A stretch of DNA of 64,000 bases. Origin: Ornithodoros turicata (lineage: Eukaryota; Arthropoda; Arachnida; Ixodida; Argasidae). Below, one piece after another: positions 1-12,739 of the stretch; positions within the stretch are counted from its first letter, which is position 1; each line of letters begins with the position of its first letter. The notes beneath the pieces were generated by a model. The model saw only the letters and a program-made list of their open reading frames with translations, searched no databases and was not told the DNA's origin. The position numbers were made by a program, and so were the translations under genes. The stretch covers positions 62,001 through 126,000 of the forward strand of contig NW_026999353.1 in the NCBI RefSeq assembly GCF_037126465.1, read 5' to 3'.

Positions 1-3000
1 CGAATCGTTTACTGTATCTCCGCCGGCTATCAGGATTCTGTTGACACTGCAGTTAATGATTTGTTCTGCTGCTCGCCTGTAAAATTTGAGTATGTCGAAC
101 TCTGAATTCGTGTCGTGTCACCAAATGAGTTCCCGGTGTTGGTTGCAACTATGGTGGACACCTGCTATATTATGAACATTGTCGCGAACATCCCCATTCT
201 CCTGAAGGACTGCCTTGGTTGTGAAATCGTAGAGTTGAAAAATGACGATCGACGAAAAAGCCTGATTCCGATACCGTGTGGATGTGTTGTGTTTGTGTGT
301 GTTCTAGCCTCAGAACCGTAGAATCGTGAAATCGGAACCTGCCTGTGGTTTTCCTTGTGAGCCTACGTTCTGATAAACGCAGGGAACAGGTACTGGACGG
401 ACACTCGAAATGCATTTCTGCAAATAAGCTGCATATGAATGTGAAGAAAGTGTTTGTTTGTTTTCAAGAAAAAAGCTATTTTCTCTCGGATGAATAACTT
501 GAGTCAGCAGAGGTGCCCTAATTTTTTGTAACCAGCATACGGTAATCTCAAAGTGTAACGAAATCAGATTCTAATTTCAGGAATATCCACATTGATTCGT
601 GCACCTTCCTAGACAACGATTTGCCATGCAAAAGCTGCAAAAGATGTATCTAGACATAATACTTCAAGCTCTTTGTTTTCACCGGTCTTTGAATACCCTG
701 GAACCGAAGAATGACATTTTCAAGGTCTTAAAAACCATGAAATTTTCTCACAGAAATGTTTTCATCTTTTTTAGTCGCGTGGATATACAGTGCAAATTCT
801 GGTTATCAAATGTCGGAACTGAAGAAATATTGTGCTGAAATATGAAATCGCTGTAAAACTTGCATCCTGCAGGACATTACATTAAATGTTCTGCTTGCAG
901 TTCTGCAGCGTTGTTTCTTCCTGATGTTCAAGTGAAAAGGCAAAAAGAACGCTCCGAGACTTACTCTCACACAACCATTGTTTCGGAGCCATGTCCTCGC
1001 ACTAAATGGTCACGAGCATACTTTTGAAAACTATAGCGGCACATAGGGAAACCGACGTTGCATTTGAACCGACCTTCTATTTCCAAGAATTAAATGAGAC
1101 GTAATTAGTACATCCACTTCGGATGTAGAACATGTTGTCATCCCTTATAACTGCAAAAATATGATTTCTCTAAGAATAAAAAAAAACAGTCCATGGACAC
1201 GCTATGTGCACCGCACCTACTAGAAATTAACCAGTGGTTGCTGAAAATATACTGGTATTTGTGTCTTATGTGATGTATGGCCCACATTTTCTTTTTGACC
1301 AGCTATGCCAGTGTGAGTGCTCCTACGCCAGACTAGCTAATTCCTCCTCTTTGTCCTCCATGCGGTCACATTTGTATATGTTGCACTACAAGGAAGCTAG
1401 CTGGTACCACAGTCCCAAACAGGTGAATCAACATGAACACAATCACATAGCAGAGTGAATAACAACCACCATTATTGACTTGATTTGCTTGGTCGATGGC
1501 AACTGAAGGTGGCATATTTCTTTCCTCGGATTTTTTTTTTGGTTTGTTCCAGCTAAAAACAGAAGCCATACACTGAGCAGAAGGGCATAATAAAACCCTC
1601 CATAAGCATCATTTTGCCTCTTTGGCTTTGGCAAGCATGGCTTTGCCTCCACAAGCATGACTTTGACATAGTTGCTATGTGCCGTGATAAAGGGTACTAC
1701 AACTGTGTTCGCAGTACCATTTAAAACGTTGGCACCTATAGAGCTAGATTGCAGCCCCCTATTGCGTGCAGATATTCTGATGCCTGCAGAGCTGTAAGCT
1801 GTTCCTCCTGGTGAAAGAAAGCTTGAAAACTGCATAGGTTGTGGCTCACTGCCAAAGAGATACCGTTGGAGAAGAAATTACTGGACACAAAGCACAGTGA
1901 GGCATGCTCCACCCAGGCCACAAGGAGGTACTATTAGTTTGAGCCACCTTCTGTTAATGCAGCAAAAACACCTATTTCCACTGAAAGAAAGACTGTGGGC
2001 TTTTTTTTCTGTTGTGGTTGAAGGGCACACGAGATCATAATAAATTGTTTCCAAAAGCTGTTACGTCGCATTCTGACATGATCTGAGCCAAAATGGTCAG
2101 CTGATGCTATAAGATCTACAGAAAACACATGCCAGCAGATTCTGAACATGCTATAGGAGAGGGTATGCCCCTGAAATGATTAGATTTGTTCACTTTCCAG
2201 ATGACTTCAGGTATGTGAAAACAATCATAAATGTTGACAAAGCTGTTATGAATCAGCGACTGCAACTAATCTGTAGAACTGGGCAGAACAGTTGAATGCA
2301 AAATTTGTTCAAAGTGTGCTATAGCGTCATACAAATGGGATATGAATGAGCTGACGAAACATTTTTCTTGCGTAAGAACAAATACACTATAGGTTCTCAA
2401 AATGGAAAAGCAGAGCGTCGATTTTCGCCGGAGATAGCCACATAGGCATCTCCTTTATTTATTTTTTTTTCCTAGGCTCAACTGACGAACAAGCTGCAGC
2501 ACATTATGGTGACAATTTTTTTAACTTTTTTTAAAGAAAAATAAACCTGTAGATTTTCAATATGTTGCAGGAGAGGACTAGTTATACAAATAAGGGAAGA
2601 TTTCTTTTGGACGACCTATATGTGAATATACTGTCTGAAAAAAAAGTAATTTTTTGCACGTGCTTGATGTTCTCAAACACATGGTTAAACAATGAATATA
2701 GATCAGCTTGATATTTTTATGTGAAGCTAATCAGAAGCAATCAGTTACAAACATAAATAATCTGGGGCTCCTTCAAGAATGCTAATTTGTCAGAAATTTA
2801 TTGCAAACTTGACCCCATATGTGCTCCGTTCTTGAGTTCTCACCACGTCACCAGATTTATTCTCGTTCTACATACGCTTTGGGATGGCAGACCCGTGCTT
2901 CCCCTCTAACCCAAGGCAAAGAAAGCGCACAAATGATGCATATGTAGATGTCAGAAGGAAGCTCGTAAGGGACAACTTCATATTTCGGCACAGTTTAATG

Positions 3001-3680
3001 TGCCCCCATTGTTCAAGAAAACAAAATGATGATTTACATTCGATATATACATCGTCTAAAAAATGCACACAATTTTTTTCAGTGATATCTGAGAGAGTCA
3101 AGCTTCATCTCTGGCTGGTTTTGGCTGGAATAGCCCAGGTTGACAGTTACACAAGGTGATCTTTGTCAGCATTCAAAATATAAAGGAAAAAAGGCAATTT
3201 AAAATGCCTCACTCAATTTACTACTTTTCATAGCTTACACCTTGACAGGTGTTTTTTTTTATCCTAAAATGGTTTCAGTGCCGAAATCAACGAGAATGAC
3301 CGTCATCACATTAACAAGTTTCAACTGTATACCAAGTAATAACAAACATGTGCTTATTTTTCTGCAATCAAGATGTGAATTACATCGTTGAGTTGCAGGC
3401 CTCAGTGAAAAATCACTGATTGTGATGTCACTGCTGAGTGAGTACGGCACTGCTAGTGACGCAACATCTGATTCCAGTGTCTTTCACCCCACCCCACGTT
3501 ATTTCATGAGCAATTAGCATCAGGATCAATGAGCTTGCATGATGCACTTATGAAGTGTAATTTCATGTGTGCCGATAAATATACTGCAGTGCTAATTTAC
3601 AATGTAGTTTGTGGCTGTGGAGCACACTCATATTCAGTATGCCACGTGGACTAGAGGAGCGTTTTCTGCCATAAACATTG
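1..3680. other. No recognisable gene
   Basis: AT-rich DNA with only short open frames. The longest is about 130 codons on the minus strand (1443-1835); it has no motif I recognise, and its composition resembles the surrounding non-coding DNA. A 91-codon plus frame at 2884-3159 contains a CPHC pair but no complete zinc-binding set. Intronic or intergenic DNA is the simplest reading. Confidence 0.5.
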
Positions 3681-3689
3681 GATGAGCGA

Positions 3690-4414
3690 AGACCCCAAAA
3701 AATGTAAGCACTGTTTACGTGCATTTGACAACCTGCATTTTTATTACTGAGAGGCTTTCTTCGTAGCTAGAGGGAAAGGGTGCTGGCAATGTGGCACATG
3801 TTCATAAGATGTAGAACCAGAGACACAGAAATTGACAGCATGTCATGACCTCAATCATGTCATTGTGTCCGTGTTTCTGTTTCCTGTTTTGCATTTCTTA
3901 ATCTTTTTGCGTAATTGCTGGATTTTAGCCCAACAGCAGGGGTCAGCAATTAGAGAACATCCAGAACATGCAAGGCATACATTTCCTCATTCTCAGCATT
4001 CCTCATTCAAGTAACGTTGAAGAAGTAACCATGCGAAGAAACAATACAACAGTGAAGCTGGCTTCAGTACACTACAACATGTCACATGTAACAATATACA
4101 GTATGCCTCAGTGTTTCCCAAACCATGTGTCAGGACCCCATTGAGGCCGCGATAGCCCAAACGGGGCCCAAGAGAGAGCAGATGAAGTGAGCGCAATATG
4201 CCACAAAACCAAGGAAACTATCTCTCTACGACTGTATTATATTGAAGTTGTTTTGCAAAAGTGCAAGTTCAGTTCAGCGCACAATCAGTCGGGGAAACAA
4301 GCTAACTCGGGGCAATGCTTTCAATCAAGTGTGTCGCAGTATTCCTAACTGTAACATGACGAGAACCTGGACCCACATCAGACGCTACTTGCACGCACTA
4401 GTATAACATTCATA
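3690..4414. repeat. Left arm of long inverted repeat (outer part)
   Basis: The reverse complement of this stretch matches 8630-9450 over its whole length with moderate divergence. Matching landmarks include the segment around 4080-4120 against 8940-8980 and the segment around 4260-4320 against 8740-8775. The arm stops at about 4414, exactly where the 3' tail of the minus-strand LINE begins, and resumes at about 7086. Before LINE insertion, this stretch and 7086-7460 formed one continuous arm. Confidence 0.8.
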
Positions 4415-7085
4415 TTTATTTATTTATTGATTTCGAGAATCCCAAGGGTCCGGAGGACATTACATGGGGGGGGGGGGGGGGAACTGGAGCAAAAGATGCA
4501 TTTACAGCAACTTGATAGAAACAAACAAGCAAGCAAAAAAGAACGACACAATTACCAGTAAGTAAACAAGAAAATAAAGAAACGACGACAGTACAAACTT
4601 ATATGAAAACAAGTATTAAAGCGTGAAGGAGGCAGTTCGTTCACATAAGATAATCACATAAGATAATTAAGAAATATGATAAGGGGGAGGTGAAAAATTT
4701 CATAGCAAATAACACACAAGCGTGGTGGTCTTGTGGGTAAAGTGAACGGGAGAGGGTGTTACAAAATATTGTATGCTCTATAATAGTTGTGAGAGGTGAT
4801 GGGAGGTTGTTCCATTCGATGGCAGTTGAACAAAAGAATGATCTGGACAATGAAAGCGTGTGACCTTATTAGTGTGGTCGATGCGAGGAAAAATAACACT
4901 CGGGCGGGTGATGGGCGATTGGTGCGGTGGCAAAGATGGCAAAATTGGTAGATGAAAAAGAACCTATGGAAGAGGGCTAACCTGGCAAGACGGCGACGAT
5001 GTTCGAGTCAGTCGAGATTAAGATTTGCTGTTAATGCGGTTACAGAGGTACAGAGGTATTAGTAGTCGTTGGAAATGAAGCAGCCCGATTCTGGATGACT
5101 TCTATGGCGTCGCAGAGATACTTTTGGGGAGGGTCCCAAATAGGTGATGCATATTCCAGTTTGCTTCGTACAACAGCCGTGAAGGTTAGGAGGTTACGAT
5201 GGAGGGCACCAACCTGAGGTTGCGTCTAACAAAGCCTTGGGAGCGAGAAGCGTTAGTTATTATGTGGTTGATGTGCTCGTTCCAAGTCAGGTTGGAGGAA
5301 AGGTGGATTCCAAGATATTTCTAAGAATCTGCTCGGGTTAATGTGATATCACTTAGAGTGTAGGGGAAGGGAGGAAGACAGGAAAACGACAAAATGCGAC
5401 ACTTTGTAATGTTCAGAGGCATTTGCCACTCATTGCACCAACACCGTATTAGCGAAAGGTCGCTTTGTAAGGTTAGTTGGTCAGAAGGAGAGATGATTTG
5501 CCTGTACACTACACAGTCGTCAGCAAAGAGACGAATCGTGGAAGGTATGCCTGAACGAAGGTCATTTATATAGATAAGGAAAAGGAGAGGGCCGAGGACT
5601 GAACCCTGAGGGGCACCAGAAAGCACAGGTACATTTGGGGATAGGTGGCTGTTGCAAGTAACAAAGAATGTACGATTAGTCAGAAATTGAGCTATCCAAC
5701 GGACGACATACGGGTCGAGGTTAAACAGATAGAGTTTGTATAGAAGCTTAGAGTGCGGCACCATATCGAAGGCCTTGCGAAAGTCTAAGAAAGCGGCGAC
5801 AGTCTGATGATTATTGTCCGCGTGGAGAAAGATGTCGTGAACAAAACTGGCTACTTGAGTTTGACACCAAAAGAGCTTTCGAAACCCGTGCTGCAAGGGA
5901 TAGAAGAAGCATTGTTCTTCAAGGTACTTAACTACGTTGGAGAAGATTATGTGTTCGAGAATTTTACATACTATAGAAGTGAGTGAAATGGGGCGGTAGT
6001 TATTAACGATGTGGCAGCTGCCTGATTTGTGAATAGGGAGACTCTTCGCCGTCTTCCAGTCCTGCAGTAAAGCAGAATCTTAGAGTGACTGAGTAAATAT
6101 GCAACATAGAATCTTGCTGGAAATAGATCTCGTGCTGTATAGGACCTTCGGGTTAATAGAGCCCGGTCCAGCACTTGACGACAGCTTAAGTAACTCAATG
6201 ATTTTACAAACGCCATGAGTGCTGATATGAATCGGGACCATAGGTGAGGAGGCGATTACTGATAATGGAGTTTGGGTGTACCCGTTATCGGTGTTGAAAA
6301 CGGATGAGAACAAGGAAGCGAAAGCGTTGGCGCAGTCGTTGTCGGCGGGTGCCAGTTACACTGATAAGATGGGATTTTGGCGGAGATAAAATTTTCCAAA
6401 ATTGTTTTGGCTTATTCGCCAAAAGAGGCGGGAGGTCGATGGCAAAGAACTTATGTTTCACTTCCTTGATCGAGGGCCTGTATTGCCGTTCACAGTAGTG
6501 AAATTTAGCCCATAATACGTCGTCGCCAAGACGCTTTGCCTTCCTGAATAAAAGCTTTTTCTTGGTTAGCAAGATTTTAAGACCTTTAGTGAACCAAGGA
6601 TTGTGATCATAAGATTTCACTCCATCTTTGGAACATAGTACTCGGAAAGGTAGTTTATGTTGTCACGAAAGAGGGACCAGTTATCCTGAATGGAGTGAGG
6701 CGAGGTGCCATGAAAGGAATTTTCATACAGAGCTTCAAGACCCTCGTTGATAGCTTGGAAGTTAGCTCGAGCGTAGTCGTATATTGTTTTATCGTTGAAT
6801 TTACGAACATTTGGACGACTTGAAGAGATATCGAAGAAAAATGTCTTGTGGTCACTGAGACCATCAGTGACATGCAAAGAAGTGATGTACTCAGGATGGG
6901 AGGTTAAAACAAGGTCAAGGGTTGACTGTGTGGCATGGGTTATTCGGGTAGGATGTGGAGCGACCTGCGATAGGTTAAATGTAAGGCATAAATCCACAAA
7001 CAGTGTCTCTCGTGAACTCCGGGAAAGATTGCAGTGGAGCAAGTCCCAATTTATTGACCGTATATGTATCAGCGTATATTGAAGG
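4415..7085 (-). mobile_element. CR1/L2-like LINE, 5'-truncated
   Basis: A minus-strand non-LTR retrotransposon. It contains, in order, the end of an endonuclease domain, a reverse transcriptase and a C-terminal region with the WNNLP-type motif common in CR1/L2 ORF2 proteins, then a 3' UTR with a G-rich stretch (plus strand 4467-4481) and a short (AATA)n-like tail at 4412-4430. The 5' end is truncated within the endonuclease. The matching arm at 8600-8640 reads straight across the insertion point and serves as an internal empty site. Clade assignment rests on RT motifs only. Confidence 0.85.
4641..7042 (-). pseudogene. LINE ORF2 (endonuclease C-terminus, reverse transcriptase), frameshifted
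   Basis: Read on the minus strand. 7042-6617 encodes the end of an apurinic-type endonuclease, with TLDLVLTS and LSDHKTF matching the late conserved blocks. 6620-6285 (another frame) holds the NPWFTKGLK linker. 6313-6080 holds an S-AGPG segment typical of the region before the RT. About 6060-5321 holds the RT core: NYRPISL, LDFRKAFD, SGAPQGSVLGPLLF and FADDC. 4850-4641 carries FFCSTAIEWNNLP. At least three frame changes separate these pieces, so the ORF is dead as it stands. The RT runs about 50 codons upstream of the first obvious start at 5896, because WKTAKSLPIHKSG is readable at about 6058. Confidence 0.85.
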
Positions 7086-7460
7086 TATATATTACTGTAT
7101 ATGTATCAGGGCAGTGTTGAAGCTTCCTGAGCGCGCACAGACGGTGATCTCAGTTTTCTCGCGACGTAACAGAGGAGAAAGACACCGGCTGGTCACACAC
7201 ACAGCCATCCTGAAGGCTATGCCCATCTTTGTTGATGCATCCACGAATCCACAGGAAGACTGCCGAAGCTCTCCCACTCGTATTAAGTACCTGTAGCTTG
7301 AACTACAACCAGTTTTGGTGCACACTCCACAAAACGAGAACAGCTGATTGCTGATTTCATGGGCGCGGCCATGCGAGCCGAGAAGGACAGTTCAACAGAG
7401 GAGCAATCTTAGGTAAGTTCGAAAGTGGCGCCAGTCGTCGGTGCAACAATTTCCAGAGTG
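7086..7460. repeat. Left arm of long inverted repeat (inner part)
   Basis: The reverse complement matches 8330-8640. The segment 7200-7290 against 8490-8580 and the segment 7340-7410 against 8370-8440 are the clearest. The outermost bases, 7086-7110, match 8607-8640 across the LINE insertion point. This identifies it as the continuation of the arm at 3690-4414. Confidence 0.8.
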
Positions 7461-8329
7461 AACCGAGCTGCTCATATCGATCAGCTCAGATAACGCTTTT
7501 TCATTCTTCTTCTTTTTAGTATTATGTATTATTATTTTTGATTCACTTCCAATTCTAATTCCAATTCCAGCTCAACCGCTCAGCGCGCTGACACCAGTGC
7601 AACGTAGAGTCTATAAATCTCTCGCTTCCTCGCTTCCCTAAGGAGAAGAGTACTTGAAGTATATTCGTGTTTTGTGATTCATTTTTCCCTCTCTATGATG
7701 AAGCTGTTTTTCTTTCTTTCGAGAAACAGAAAGAGCAGAATTGCTCGCAATCGGTATAGATATGAAATGAATCCTTCATCTGTATGCTTCAAATTATTAT
7801 CCACAGATGTGACATTTGTTTGTAGTACACCGTTTCAGGTTTTCCACTATGAGATACCTCGCTCGCGTTAACTCGGAAGTCGGCAAGGGGGAGCGAGCCC
7901 CAACCTAACCTGATGGAGAGCACTGCAGGATATGGAGTTAGAGATTGAGAAGTACGGCATATACAAAGAGGTCCTCGGAGGGAAAATTCAGGGGTGGGGG
8001 AACTGTCCTCATTGCACCCACATTCCGATTTATACCGAAACTAAACAGGAGCAGCTTTCCAAGCTAGGGCTCCGGAACGAACCGATAACAGTAAAAAACG
8101 ATAAAGAAAAAAAAACAGAAAGAAAGAAAAGAGAGGAAGGAAGCACAAAAAGGTATATTCGCTTGAACCGTAACGGGACAAAAAACATTGCAAACACGTT
8201 TTTCTTTTGTCGGCCATCGGCATTTAACAGCCTTTCTGAACCCTGATGTGGATTACAGGCCCAAATAATGACAAATGAGCACGCAAGCATCCTCGCTGCT
8301 CACTTTTTGGTGTTTTTCGTCGTTTGAAG
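7461..8329. other. Spacer of the long inverted repeat
   Basis: The 0.87-kb centre between the arms. It has a short plus-strand frame (7932-8246) rich in Lys and Glu codons that comes from an A-rich tract and is not convincing. No transposase-like sequence is visible, so if this is a foldback element it is non-autonomous. Confidence 0.5.
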
Positions 8330-9812
8330 TGCGAAATTGTTGCGCCTACCACTAGCGCCACATTCGCGTTCAAATTGCTCCTCTGTTGAACTGTCCTTGC
8401 CGGCTCGCATGGCCGCGCCCTTGAAATCGGCAATCAGCTGTTCCCTCTGGAGTGTACACCAAACTGTTTACAGTTCAAGGTACAGATACTTAATCCGAGT
8501 GGGAAAGCCTCGGCGGTCTTCCTGTGGATTCGTGGGTGCATCAACGAAGATGGGCATAGTTTTCGGGATGGCTGTGTGTGAGACAGCTGATATCTTTCCT
8601 CATCGCATGTGTGCGCCGTGACACATATACAATAATATAAATGTTATACTACTGTGCGCAAGTGACGTATGCTGTAGGTTAGGGGGTCTCGTCACGATAC
8701 AGTGAGAAATAATGCGACGAACCAGACGGAAAGCACGTTAGCTCGGTTCCCGAGTGTTTGTGCGCTGAACTGACTTTTTTAAAAACAATTTCAATATAGT
8801 GCAGTTGTAGCGAGATAGTTTCCTTAGTTTTGTCGCATATTGCGTTCACTTCATCTGCTTTCTCGTTTCGCCAAGTGGTGTAGCCCCCGCTTTGACTATT
8901 GCGGCCTCCCTAAGGTTTATGTGTCAGTTTTGGAAACACTGATATTGCTACATGTGACACATTGTAGTGTACTGCAGCCAGCTTCACTGTTTGACTGATG
9001 ATTTGCACGGTTACTTCTTTAATATTATTTGAATAACTTTTATCTGATTATGTACCATTAAATAGGATAGGAATCCATTATGGTTTAGAATTATTTTTTC
9101 CTTTGCGATGTACCCACACTAATCTTGGTGACAAGTTGTCTCTCATTAAATTCCTTTTGTGTTTATTTCATACTGCTTACAGCATAATGTGAGAATGAGA
9201 AAATGTATGCTTCACATGTTCTCAGCATCCTCTACAGCAACTGCTCTTCGCTTAAAATCCAGAAACTGCACACGAAAAAAAAAATGTAGAACAGAGGACA
9301 CAGCAAAAAGGACATGACAAAAAGATTGGGACTGTGTCATGCTGTAAATTTTTTGTGTGTGTCTCTCTCTGGTTCTGTATTTTTGTGAACATGTGCTATG
9401 TTGCCGGCACCCTTGCCCTTGTCACAAAAGCAGCCTCAGACATAAAAATGCTGACAAAAAAGTAGAGTACTTACCACAACAACTTAAAATAACAAGAGAG
9501 AACAAACATGGGGACACAGGAAGCTTCTAGAGTCTTGGCACATACGCGGTGACCCCTCAGTTTGTAACAAAAACCGTGGCCCCTCCCCGAACAATACTCC
9601 CATCTTATAGCGACCGGTTGTGCAATCTCTCATTCAGTTTGACAGTGATGACATCCGTCTCATGACGAATGAAACGTCTGAGTAAACCTTGTTATTTTGT
9701 TAAGTCGCAGTTCTCTACTTTTTTGTCTAGTTGTGTCGTCTCCCGGCTTTTTGAGTATTTTTGCATAAAGATGCAGCTTGTGAGAGGCACATCAACACTG
9801 CTTACATTGCTA
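8330..9812. repeat. Right arm of long inverted repeat
   Basis: Inverted match to 7460-7086 and then 4414-3690. The match runs to about 9450, is broken by about 300 bp of foreign sequence, and resumes at about 9766-9812, where it pairs with 3690-3750. The arms are diverged by substitutions and small indels, so they are old or maintained without conversion. Because this arm lacks the LINE, it dates the LINE after the inverted duplication. Confidence 0.75.
9455..9750. mobile_element. Small insertion with inverted ends, possible PLE scrap
   Basis: About 300 bp that interrupts the right arm. Its ends form an imperfect inverted repeat of about 38 bp (9457-9497 against 9690-9736). Near the right end, at about 9661-9690, TGACGA is followed closely by GAAACGTC, reminiscent of the hammerhead-like ends of PLEs elsewhere in the window, although stem II is missing. 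No coding sequence. Confidence 0.45.
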
Positions 9813-12640
9813 ACCTGTCTATCACAAGACATGTGAAAGGATTGCCAAATTATAATTCAATAATACAAAAGTGATTGCGAAATACATAATTTCAATAGAA
9901 GGGAGAGTAAACATTGGAATAGCAGGTAACGGTAAAGCACTGAAGTGTTGGCATTCTTCTGATGTGTATGATTTACTGCTCTATTTAACCCATGACATAT
10001 ATGTTGTCAAACATTAACTTCTTGCATTCAACATCAAGATGCTATACCTATTCCATCTAAGCGACTCGTCTTGACACGGACACGTGACACACCATTTTGG
10101 CACAAAGATTTGATATCTCAGCTGGTTGGACATATCAAGCAAATACTGTGCCAAAATTGTGTTACCTACATGACATGCTGCATCTGCTGAGATATGTTAC
10201 GGGAGAAATACTCCTGAAGCGATTAAAGGAAGTGCATACGAGTACATATGCTTTGCAAAGTTGTTCCAAAGTTCCAAGTAGTTGTTACAAACAATGTTCG
10301 TGTTGAATTGGCAAAGCATTAGTCATCTCATAAAAGAAACTAGTGAGAAATGCGAAGCCACAAACACTGTTGCATGGCCATGTTCACAATGGGCAATGAC
10401 TCTTTTCACTTTGCGTACCGCGGACTGACTATGCTCAATGAGTGGTTTGCAGTGTCTATGATTGATGTAGGCCATGACAACTACCAATGAACTTTGCAGA
10501 GTGTGCAATGATATCTTTTGTGAACAAGACAAACCTCAATATATTCCCATGTAATTTTGATCCTACAATTAATTGAGTTGAGGGTTTCAGGTATTTAGCT
10601 GTGCACCTCTCTTCTGATATTTAGTGGAAATCACACAGTAGTTATGCATCCTCTAAGCCTCTTAAAAAATTTTCTTTTTGAAGTGGACACGAAAACTACC
10701 TTTCGCAGACAGTACGCTGCTGGCATACAAAACCCTTGTACAAAGTGCCTTAGAAACGGTACAAATGACATCATACCGTTCATCATAAAAACAAATGACA
10801 TCGCACTGTTCAACAGAGCCACCAATTTGGTACAGCTGAGCTACGCTCTAAGCTAGGGGGGTCGAGTTCGCATAAAAAAGGCACGGTCTTGAGGGGATTA
10901 CGGTGGTCTCTGAGAAAGCACGCAACTTTCGGTACTACCTTTCTTTCAAGAGGAGGCAGCGAAGAAGTGCCCATTCGTGGAACCCAGACCTCCCCTTCCG
11001 ATTTGTTTCCGTATCAGTCTGTCTACCAATGTCATGATGACATTTATATTCTGTTGAGTGTCTTACGTGCTGTCCGGGACATGTATGTAGGTAGGTATGC
11101 CAATAATTTTTTTTTATTAACCTTTTTTGTACTTTGAATCTCTCGAAAAACCATTGCACAGCACCAGAACACAAAGGCTACATAATGACCCAGTTTCACA
11201 AACCTTTACAGCATCTGAACTAAGATGGACGGTCATTAAACTATCTGCTTCACTAAAGGTTTGTGAATTACTGAAGTATTCACCACATCACCGATGAAAA
11301 AAAAAAGAAGTGTCTGTTAAGTTCAAGAATTGGCAACCCTTGATATTGGTTCAGTTAACCAGAGTTGGTGAAGCCGGGCCTATGGAAGTCACCGAAAGAT
11401 TCATCACATCACAAACCAAAGTTTGTAAAAAGAATTGAGTGCTAGCATGAAGTTTTGGAAATTGTGAGTAGCATTTGAACTACTACCTATATAGGCTGCA
11501 GCATAATTACAAGTAATTCAGAAAAAGTAGTACAAAATTTGAGGGTGCTCTACTCTATCTTCCTCTGCATGGTATTGGAAACTGTGATGATTCCAAGTGC
11601 TCATCCTCTTGGCCCAGATTCTGCAGCAGATTTATCAGCCATTTGTGTTCCTATTTGTGGTACTGTGGCAAACTAGCCACTCCACCCACATACCAGCATT
11701 GCTAAGTTACACATAACATGTAGTTGAAGTGTACACGAAGAGGGGAGTCAAGTCCTGTAGATCACATAAACAACATACAGAAACCGACACTGAAGATTTT
11801 TGTTTAAGTTTAATTTGTACAAGCTTTCGCGTGGAGGTTCACGCTTCCTCAGGTAGGACCTGAGGAAGCGTGGATGTAGTTATATGTAGTTATAACAGTG
11901 CAACAACATGTAGTTATAACAGTGCTTTAAACCACCTCGCAGAAGTTGCAGATGTTGTTCATTAACTTTATTTTGAGATGGACAGGGAGTTTCATTGCCT
12001 GGGGCGATACTCTACCCCATAACTGCTTGTGGTGTGAGGAAGGAAATAATGTCCCATGGAGTCCACAATTGCCAAAAGAGCTTTGAAAGCAGGCATTCGT
12101 GGGCTCGATTTAGCCACAAGCCAAGCAATTTTATCTGAAAATGGCAGTTCAGAAAGCTTGGTAGTGTGGGCAGTGACACAGAATATACTCTGGGTCTTCT
12201 ACAGCACTGCAGTGACAGTATCTGAGACAGTCAACTTGCCTCAGATGGTAATGACACTGAGCTGTAAATGCCCCATTGAGTCACAGTCCATGAGTCACAG
12301 TGCACCATCTTGGCGAGAAGTGTTTTGTGGCTTCCAAAAACCAAGCTCTGGGTCAACATTGCTCAGTATAGACGGGAGGAAAATTTCAGTTGTCCATTGA
12401 CAGGAAGACTATTTATACAATCCATTAATGTGTTGGTGAACGAGATCTGCTGTCTACATGACCAGTAACAGTCCTTTGCTATCTTTCACTGATTTAATTA
12501 AACACCTCCCTCATGTGACGGTATTCCCGGCACAGTTTTACCTTGCTGAACCACTTTTCGCGGCTCTTATTAAACATAACATTAGCGGTTCTTCGTAGGC
12601 TGAGGCCGAGGAACGCGAAAAACGTTTACATGATGTTCAC
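9813..12640. other. No recognisable gene
   Basis: 2.8 kb of AT-rich DNA without convincing coding sequence. Plus-strand frames at 10097-10306 and 12056-12400 and a minus frame at 10935-11174 have no recognised motif. A short hairpin at 11840-11872 is listed separately. Confidence 0.5.
11825..11872 (-). repeat. Perfect 15-bp hairpin over a hammerhead-like PLE motif
   Basis: 11840-11854 and 11858-11872 are perfect inverted copies with a 3-base loop. Read on the minus strand, the left copy also belongs to a CTGAGGA, stem-loop (GCGTG/CACGC), GAAA arrangement at 11825-11854. That is the core layout of hammerhead-type PLE ends, but no stem III or stem I is evident. I read it as a PLE relic copied onto its own complement. 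Confidence 0.5.
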
Positions 12641-12642
12641 GT

Positions 12643-12688
12643 TTACCGTCGTGACAAATGGTCGATCGACCATTTGTCACGACGGTAA
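12643..12688. repeat. Perfect 46-bp palindrome
   Basis: Two 23-bp halves (12643-12665 and 12666-12688) are exact reverse complements with no loop; the centre is GGTCGATCGACC. It lies outside any recognised element. Perfection over 46 bp points to a recent template-switch event. Confidence 0.95.
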
Positions 12689-12739
12689 TCAAGTAAGCAC
12701 ACTCTCTCTCTCTCTTAAGCACTGATTTTCTCACGTAAA

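Noticed and set aside
9661..9690. TGACGAATGAAACGTC as a complete hammerhead
   Set aside because: Core and GAAA are present in order, but there is no stem II between them; treated as a relic at best.
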